From Chloroflexota bacterium (GTDB lineage: Bacteria; Chloroflexota; Limnocylindria; QHBO01), in NCBI GenBank assembly GCA_005879815.1, contig VBKA01000077.1, forward strand, positions 14,837 through 20,825: 5,989 nt of DNA, given 5' to 3'. How positions within the stretch are numbered: position 1 is the stretch's first letter; every line of letters begins with the position of its first letter. The notes beneath the pieces are model-generated. The model ran no database searches. It worked only from the letters and a program-made list of their open reading frames with translations, and had not been told where the DNA came from. Shown in pieces: positions 1 through 4,450 of the stretch. The translations under genes and the position numbers were made by a program.

Positions 1-927
1 TCAATGCGCGTGCGACGGAAGCTTGGTGCCCTGATCGCTGATCGGTGCCGGGCTTGGCGGGGCGGTCGGGTGCGGGGCCGGCGTACTCCGAGGCTCCGTT
101 GACTGGTTCGCTGGCGCCGTAGCCGGATTCTGCCTGGACGGGGTGCCGGCGGACCCTCCAGTCGAGGGCTTGTCCTCGGCGCTCTTACCATTGCTGGGCT
201 GGTTGGGGGGTGCGCCCGTCCCGCCGCGGCCCAGCTGGTTCTCCTGCCCGATGTGACTGCCTGGGTTCGCGCCGGTGCTCGCCCCGGCCGAAGCGACGAG
301 CGCCAGTTCGAGCCCAGCACGTGCCGACGCCGGGGCAGTGGCCAGCAGCTCGGTGAGGATCTGCGTGTGACGCGCGAGGTGCGCGATCTCATCCGCGGGT
401 AGCGACGCGCTCATCCCGCGCAGCGTGGCGACGGCCCCGTCGAGCTCGTGCTCGGCCAGCGCCACCCTGGTCCAGCTCCCCGCGGCGGCAAGCAGCTCCA
501 CTTCGGAGAGACGCTCCTCGACGGCCATCGCCGCGAGCATGGGGCGGACCGAAGGTGGAGAGATCTCCATGCGCAGCTCTTCGACCTGGCGCTTCACGCC
601 GTAGAGCAGATCGCCAGGCAGGGCTCCGGAGGAAGCCGCACCCACCGCCGAAACAGAGATGGCGAGTCCGAGCGACGCGTACAGGACCGCACGCCCCACG
701 CCGCCCATTTGCAGGCTTCGGGGTGCGTGCTTCACCAGCCCCTCGCGCTCGGCGACGTACTGGTTCACGACCCGTCCGCGCAGGCGCCATCGGTACTCGT
801 GCCCCGGCCGCAGGCGTCCGGCAGTGCGGGCGATCATGCGGGCGATCGGATCGTCCGCCTGGACTGGCGGCTCACGGCGCCCAAGGACCTGGTCGATGAA
901 CCGCAGTGGGGATCCGATGAGGCTCAT
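1..927 (-). CDS. DUF5667-like single-pass membrane protein, putative regulator of the adjacent ECF sigma factor
   Basis: Complete 308-residue protein. Residues 1-78 are Arg-rich and probably cytoplasmic. Residues about 79-101 form one hydrophobic transmembrane helix. Directly after it comes the segment ALPGDLLYGVKRQVEELR (102-119), which resembles the signature of DUF5667 domains, followed by an Ala/Leu/Glu-rich helical region to about 212. Residues 214-308 are a low-complexity tail rich in Pro, Ser, Thr, Gly and Asn, ending SHAH. The positive-inside rule puts the N-terminus in the cytoplasm and the tail outside. The start ATG overlaps the stop of the upstream sigma gene (ATGA), so the two are probably translationally coupled. 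DUF5667 proteins often sit beside ECF sigma genes, so an anti-sigma or signal-sensing role is likely but inferred. There is no Cys residue, so it is not a classical zinc-type (HxxxCxxC) anti-sigma factor. Identity of the domain: fairly sure; function: unsure. Confidence 0.8.
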   Translation of the reverse strand: MSLIGSPLRFIDQVLGRREPPVQADDPIARMIARTAGRLRPGHEYRWRLRGRVVNQYVAEREGLVKHAPRSLQMGGVGRAVLYASLGLAISVSAVGAASSGALPGDLLYGVKRQVEELRMEISPPSVRPMLAAMAVEERLSEVELLAAAGSWTRVALAEHELDGAVATLRGMSASLPADEIAHLARHTQILTELLATAPASARAGLELALVASAGASTGANPGSHIGQENQLGRGGTGAPPNQPSNGKSAEDKPSTGGSAGTPSRQNPATAPANQSTEPRSTPAPHPTAPPSPAPISDQGTKLPSHAH

Positions 928-1559
928 GACTCGGTCCCGTTCATGTGCCGTCGCAGCGCGCCGATGGCCCGGAACGTCAGCCCGCGCACGGTGCCCGCCC
1001 GACGCCCCATCACCTGCGCCGCCTCCTCCGCCGAGAGCCCGGCCACGAAGCGAAGGACGATGGCCTCCTGCTGGTCTGGCGTCAGGTAGGCGATCGCCCG
1101 GCGCAGCTCACGGATCTGCTCGCCGCGCAGGCTGATTGCCTCCACCCCATCGCCGTACGCCAGATCATGGTCCGGGGCGAGCTGTTCCGTCGGTCGCTCG
1201 CGACGAACGTGGTCGATCACCGCATTCCTCGCGATGCGGAAGACCCAGGCGGCAAAGGGACTGCTACCAGGGCGATAGCGCGGCAATCCGGCCACGATCC
1301 GCTCAAAGACCAGCTGGGTCAGGTCCTCGGCGTCCTCGCGGCTCCGCACCCGCAGCGCGATGTACCGATAGATCGGTGCGAGCAGCTCGTCGTACAGGTG
1401 TCCAAGCGCCGCCACGTCCCCGCTTGCTGCTGCTCGTCCGAGGACATCGAGGCCAGCATCACGACCGGTGACCACCTCCACCGGCGGTGCAGGAAGAGCC
1501 CGGCGCTCCACGTCGGCGACCGGGCCGTTGAGGACGATCTCCAGGGGTCGCTCGCGCAT
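924..1559 (-). CDS. ECF-type RNA polymerase sigma-70 family sigma factor
   Basis: A 211-residue protein that would direct RNA polymerase to a specific promoter set. Region 2 spans about residues 50-121: a helix YDELLAPIYRYIALRV, the acidic core-binding stretch REDAEDLTQLVFERI (74-88), and the promoter-melting and -10 recognition part FAAWVFRIARNAVIDHVRR. After an acidic linker (122-150), region 4 runs about 151-204, with LTPDQQEAIVLRFVAGLSAEEAAQVMGR forming the -35-binding helix-turn-helix. No region 1.1 or 3 is seen, which defines the ECF class. About 45 residues precede region 2, somewhat more than usual. ATG at 1559 is the only start codon found in this frame within the upstream gap, but the sequence before it is C-rich on the coding strand, with no Shine-Dalgarno match. 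A true start at a later GTG (for example codon 17 or 27) is possible. Its stop overlaps the start of the membrane-protein gene. Confidence 0.93.
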   Translation of the reverse strand: MRERPLEIVLNGPVADVERRALPAPPVEVVTGRDAGLDVLGRAAASGDVAALGHLYDELLAPIYRYIALRVRSREDAEDLTQLVFERIVAGLPRYRPGSSPFAAWVFRIARNAVIDHVRRERPTEQLAPDHDLAYGDGVEAISLRGEQIRELRRAIAYLTPDQQEAIVLRFVAGLSAEEAAQVMGRRAGTVRGLTFRAIGALRRHMNGTES

Positions 1560-1597
1560 GGGCGGGGAGGGGCACCTCGGGCACGCAGGGGGCGCTG

Positions 1598-1613
1598 ACG
1601 GTTCGCGAACCGT
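1598..1613. promoter_or_regulatory. Perfect 16-bp palindrome upstream of the sigma gene, candidate operator
   Basis: ACGGTTCGCGAACCGT is a perfect 16-base inverted repeat with no spacer, flanked by non-symmetric bases. It lies in the 109-base gap between the kbl stop and the sigma start, 38 bases ahead of the sigma ATG. A dimeric repressor or activator site is the natural reading. On the sigma strand the right half contains GAACC, followed 14 bases later by CGT. This loosely resembles an ECF -35/-10 pair (GGAAC...CGT), so autoregulation by the sigma factor is an alternative. No T-run follows, so it does not look like an intrinsic terminator for kbl. Confidence 0.5.
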
Positions 1614-1668
1614 ACCATCCCGCGCCCGTCGAAACCAGCCCGGCGTTGTCCATCCGCACCGTCGAGAG

Positions 1669-2904
1669 CTAGATGATCGCGAGCTCCCGTCCTACCGCCG
1701 CGAATGCCGCCAGGCAGGTCTCGAGCTCGGCGCGAGAATGCTCGGCGGTGACGATGGTCCGTACCCGGCTGCGGTCGTCGGGAACGGTAGGGAAGCCGAT
1801 CCCCTGGGCGAACACGCCCTCCTCGAACAGCCGGTCGGACAGCTTCATGGCCAGCGCCCCCTTGCCGACGATGACCGGCGTGATCGGCGTCTGTGAACTG
1901 CCCGTGTCGAAGCCCAGGCCGCTCAGGCCTTCCTTGAAGAAGCGAGCGTTCTCCCAGAGCCGATCGATGAGCTCGGGCTCGCCCTCCAGGACGTCGATGG
2001 CTGCCAGGCAGGCTGCAGCCACCGCGGGCGGAGCGGACGTCGAGAACAGGAATGGACGGGCCCGGTGCTCGAGGATGGTGCGCAGGTTGGCGCTGCCCGC
2101 CACGTAGCCTCCAAGCACCCCAATCGCCTTCGAGAGCGTCCCCACCTGGACCTGGACCCGCCCATGAAGGTCGAAGTGGTCGATCGATCCGCGCCCGTTG
2201 CGGCCAAGGACGCCGGACGCGTGTGCGTCGTCCACGTACACGATCGCGTCGGCCTCCTCGGATGCCTCCACGATCTCGGGAAGCCTGGCGATGTCGCCGT
2301 CCATGCTGAAGACGCCATCGGTCAGGACCAGAACCGTCCGGTCTGCGCCACCGGGCGCCTGGCGAACCTCGCGCAGGGTCGCGCGCAGGGCCTCCATGTC
2401 CGCATGGGGAAAGACCTTGCGCTCCGCCTTGGTCAGGCGGATGCCGTCGATGATGCTGGCGTGGTTCAGCGCGTCGCTGACGATGGCGGCTCCTTCCGGG
2501 GCCAGGATCGGAATCACGCCCGTGTTGCAGGTGAAGCCGGACTGGAAGGTGAGGACCTTCTCGACGCGCTTGAACGTCGCCAGCCGGGCTTCCAGCTCCT
2601 CGTGGAGGCTCATGGTGCCGGCGATGGTGCGAACGGCTCCCGACCCGGCTCCATAGCGCTCCACTGCCTCGATGGCCGCCCGACGCAGCCTTGGATGGGT
2701 GTTCAGCCCCAGGTAGTTGTTCGAGGAGAGGGTGATGACCTCGCGACCGTCGATGACGCATCGGCTGCGCTGCTCGCTCTGGACGACCCGCAGCCGCCGA
2801 TACAGGCCCTTGGCCCTCAGTTCGTCGATCTCGCCCTCGAGGAAGGCGAGCGGATCGCGCGAGCGCGCGGTCGTCGCGCTGGTGGGTGAGGCAACGTCGG
2901 TCAT
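1669..2904 (-). CDS. kbl: Glycine C-acetyltransferase (2-amino-3-ketobutyrate CoA ligase)
   Basis: A 411-residue cytosolic PLP enzyme of the alpha-oxoamine synthase family. It cleaves 2-amino-3-ketobutyrate with CoA to glycine and acetyl-CoA, the step after threonine dehydrogenase. Visible motifs: SNNYLGL (61-67); GAGSGAVRTIAGT (85-97); NHASIIDG with His148, the expected PLP-stacking residue; DGVFSMDGD (196-204); DDAHASG with Asp225 and His228 contacting the cofactor; and GTLSKAIG with Lys259 as the Schiff-base lysine. Length is close to the roughly 400 residues usual for the family. The start at 2904 is supported by an ATGA overlap with the tdh stop and a good Shine-Dalgarno; the frame stays open further upstream, but only inside tdh. 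BioF and 5-aminolevulinate synthase share this fold. Coupling to tdh is what makes Kbl the best call. Confidence 0.95.
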   Translation of the reverse strand: MTDVASPTSATTARSRDPLAFLEGEIDELRAKGLYRRLRVVQSEQRSRCVIDGREVITLSSNNYLGLNTHPRLRRAAIEAVERYGAGSGAVRTIAGTMSLHEELEARLATFKRVEKVLTFQSGFTCNTGVIPILAPEGAAIVSDALNHASIIDGIRLTKAERKVFPHADMEALRATLREVRQAPGGADRTVLVLTDGVFSMDGDIARLPEIVEASEEADAIVYVDDAHASGVLGRNGRGSIDHFDLHGRVQVQVGTLSKAIGVLGGYVAGSANLRTILEHRARPFLFSTSAPPAVAAACLAAIDVLEGEPELIDRLWENARFFKEGLSGLGFDTGSSQTPITPVIVGKGALAMKLSDRLFEEGVFAQGIGFPTVPDDRSRVRTIVTAEHSRAELETCLAAFAAVGRELAII

Positions 2905-3953
2905 GGGATGAGCACCACCTTTCCGGCATGCCGGGAGGCGATGAGCTCGAAGCCGCGCTCCCAGTCGGCAAGATCGAAGCGATGGGTGAGGATGGGGGTG
3001 GGATCGAAGCGTCCCGAGCGCAGGAGGGCCTGCGTCCGCGCCCACGAGTCGTAGATGCGACGGCCGTAGATCCCGAACAGTCGGATCCCGCGCTGGATGA
3101 CCAGGTCGGACAGGTCGATGGCCACCGGCTCGGGGAAGATCCCGAGCAGGCTGATGCGCCCTCCCCGGGTGATGAACTGGAGGGCCTGGCTCAGCGCCGG
3201 GCCAGCGCCGCTCATCTCCAGCACGACGTCGACGCCATCGCCGCCCGTCGCCTCGATGACGCGACCGACCGTCTCGGGGTCGCGCGCGTCGAGCGCCAGG
3301 TTGGCACCCATCTCGCGCGCCAGCTGGAGCCGGTACGGCTCGGTATCGGTCGCCACCACCAGCGAGGCACCCGCCGCCCTGGCGATGCCCACCGAGCACA
3401 GACCGATGGGCCCGCAGCCGGTGATCGCCACCGTCCTGCCCTCGATCGGTTCGACAAAGGCGGCGTGCACCGCGTTGCCCATCGGCTCCTGGAGCGCCAC
3501 GACGGCAGGATCCAGGCCGTTGCTCTCGATGGCGTTGGTCTCCGGGATGACGACGTACTCAGCGAAGCCCCCGTCGACGTGGGCGCCGATCACGCGCAGG
3601 TTGCGACACAGGTGCATGTCGCCGGCCCGGCACTGCGCGCAGGTCCAGTCGACGATGTGGCTCTCGACGCCGACGAGGTCACCCTCTTTCACTCGTGTTA
3701 CGCCAGGTCCCGTCGCGGCCACCACGCCAGCCAGCTCGTGGCCGAGGACGATGGGGGGCTTGAGGATCTCGCTCGCCCACGTGTCCCAGGCATAGAGGTG
3801 GTAGTCGGTCCCGCAGATCGAGGCTGCCACCATCCTGACAAGAACCTCGCCGGGACCCGGCGTCGGCACCTGGCGCTCGATGAGCTCGGCCCCGGGCGCG
3901 GGCCGCGTCTTGGCCAGGGCGCGCATGGTGCGAGCGCCCACGGTGGTCGTCAT
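2901..3953 (-). CDS. tdh: L-threonine 3-dehydrogenase, zinc-dependent
   Basis: A 350-residue NAD-dependent medium-chain dehydrogenase that oxidises L-threonine to 2-amino-3-ketobutyrate. Catalytic-zinc residues are Cys47 (CGTDYH, with Thr49 and His52 as the proton relay), His72-Glu73 (GHE) and Glu156 in QEPMGNAVH, a Tdh hallmark. The Rossmann motif GCGPIG is at 179-184, and Asp203 (ATDTEPYRL) should bind the NAD ribose. LEMSGAGPAL and GIYGRRIYDSW are also typical of Tdh. The structural-zinc lobe reads D102-x2-C105-x2-C108-x7-C116: the usual first Cys is Asp. The start is either ATG 3953, nearly at the predicted transcript start, or Met10 (ATG 3926), which matches where family members usually begin (MRALAKTRP) but has no Shine-Dalgarno. 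kbl follows with a 4-base overlap. Confidence 0.95.
   Translation of the reverse strand: MTTTVGARTMRALAKTRPAPGAELIERQVPTPGPGEVLVRMVAASICGTDYHLYAWDTWASEILKPPIVLGHELAGVVAATGPGVTRVKEGDLVGVESHIVDWTCAQCRAGDMHLCRNLRVIGAHVDGGFAEYVVIPETNAIESNGLDPAVVALQEPMGNAVHAAFVEPIEGRTVAITGCGPIGLCSVGIARAAGASLVVATDTEPYRLQLAREMGANLALDARDPETVGRVIEATGGDGVDVVLEMSGAGPALSQALQFITRGGRISLLGIFPEPVAIDLSDLVIQRGIRLFGIYGRRIYDSWARTQALLRSGRFDPTPILTHRFDLADWERGFELIASRHAGKVVLIP
2913..2922 (-). promoter_or_regulatory. Ribosome binding site of kbl
   Basis: On the minus strand AAAGGTGGTG lies 8 bases before the kbl ATG and differs at one base from the anti-16S consensus AAAGGAGGTG. It sits inside the last codons of tdh. It is the clearest Shine-Dalgarno in the window and fixes the kbl start at 2904, rather than any start further upstream in the open frame. 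Confidence 0.6.
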
Positions 3954-3964
3954 GAGGCCGCCCG

Positions 3965-3970
3965 ATTATA
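3965..3970 (-). promoter_or_regulatory. TATAAT -10 box of the tdh-kbl promoter
   Basis: On the minus strand the 39-base gap before tdh contains a perfect TATAAT, rare by chance in such GC-rich DNA. It ends 11 bases before the tdh ATG at 3953, so transcription would start near 3958, giving a leader of about 5 bases or none. No convincing TTGACA-like -35 is seen at 16-18 bases; the best partial match, CTGAAG, would need a spacer of about 20. If translation begins at Met10 instead, the leader would be about 32 bases. Confidence 0.55.
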
Positions 3971-3992
3971 GGTGCCGATGCGAGGCGGGCCT

Positions 3993-4400
3993 TCAGTCTT
4001 CGCTGAAGTAGGCACGCGTCGAACGCCTCAGCAGGAGACCGACGAGGACTGCGCTGATCACCACCCCAACCGGGATGAAGAGCGTGTACCAGCCCGTCGC
4101 CGCCTCGCGCGTGAAGCCGAGCAGCGCCGGCGGCAGGCCGGCCAGGATCGGCACAGGCAGGAACGAGATGAGAACCGCCATCCGCCAGGCAATGCGCTTG
4201 CGCTGCAGGGCAACCGTGATGCCGAAGATCACCAGCGCGAGCTCGGCCATCATGAAGATGCCCAGCAGGGAAAACGGCGCCCGCGGCGAGAAGTCGACAA
4301 AGTCGATGATCCTGGGCAGGAGCAGGCCGGTGATCGCGAGCAGAATAAACGCCCACCCGAACCAGAGGAGCACGCCAAGGGGAGTCCGCTCACCACTCAT
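3993..4400 (-). CDS. Small integral membrane protein of unknown function, four predicted helices
   Basis: I do not recognise the family of this 135-residue protein. Hydrophobic stretches at about 8-28, 43-64, 73-95 and 104-124 suggest four transmembrane helices. Short loops carry charged residues: RIIDFVDFSPR between helices 1 and 2, and QRKRIAWR between helices 2 and 3. By the positive-inside rule QRKR and the C-terminal RRSTRAYFSED would both be cytoplasmic, and so would the N-terminus. No catalytic motif, Cys pair or His cluster is visible. The gene is 39 bases upstream of tdh on the same strand, but a separate TATAAT lies in that gap, so it need not share the threonine operon. It diverges from the GH13 gene across a 47-base gap. 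ATG 4400 is preceded by TAGGATGCGGCC, where AGGA could serve as a weak Shine-Dalgarno. Confidence 0.8.
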   Translation of the reverse strand: MSGERTPLGVLLWFGWAFILLAITGLLLPRIIDFVDFSPRAPFSLLGIFMMAELALVIFGITVALQRKRIAWRMAVLISFLPVPILAGLPPALLGFTREAATGWYTLFIPVGVVISAVLVGLLLRRSTRAYFSED

Positions 4401-4405
4401 GGCCG

Positions 4406-4450
4406 CATCCTAGCGACCTGCCTCCGCGGGCAGTACGGCGGTCTAGGATG
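4406..4450. repeat. Mirrored CATCCTAG / CTAGGATG elements in the divergent gap
   Basis: CATCCTAG (4406-4413) and CTAGGATG (4443-4450) are perfect 8-base inverted copies separated by 29 bases, one facing each divergent gene. Each holds TAGGAT pointing at its own gene: 6 bases before the membrane-protein ATG at 4400, and overlapping the first ATG of the GH13 gene at 4448. Two readings fit: paired -10 boxes (TAnnnT) of near-leaderless divergent promoters, or paired AGGA Shine-Dalgarno cores. A smaller inverted repeat, CTGCC-N6-GGCAG (4418-4433), sits between them. No good -35 is seen on either strand. Confidence 0.4.

Noticed and set aside
1598..1613. Palindrome as an intrinsic terminator for kbl
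   Set aside because: It has no loop and no following T-run on the minus strand, so an operator-like role is more plausible.
1459..1659. Possible 66-residue small protein in the kbl-sigma gap
   Set aside because: It overlaps the sigma N-terminus out of frame, has no Shine-Dalgarno, and its second half is low-complexity Arg/Gly/Pro. The gap is better explained as regulatory.
1319..2971. Second 550-codon minus-strand frame across kbl and the sigma gene
   Set aside because: It is Arg/Gly/Pro-rich shadow translation of two clearly recognised genes; no domain is visible.
1669..3399. kbl read with a 165-residue N-terminal extension
   Set aside because: The extra part lies inside tdh in another frame and looks like out-of-frame GC-rich translation. 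The ATG at 2904 has a Shine-Dalgarno and an ATGA overlap and gives a normal family length.
2886..3971. Plus-strand open frame of 361 codons opposite tdh
   Set aside because: It is antisense to a full Tdh with every catalytic motif, and its translation has no domain-like pattern.
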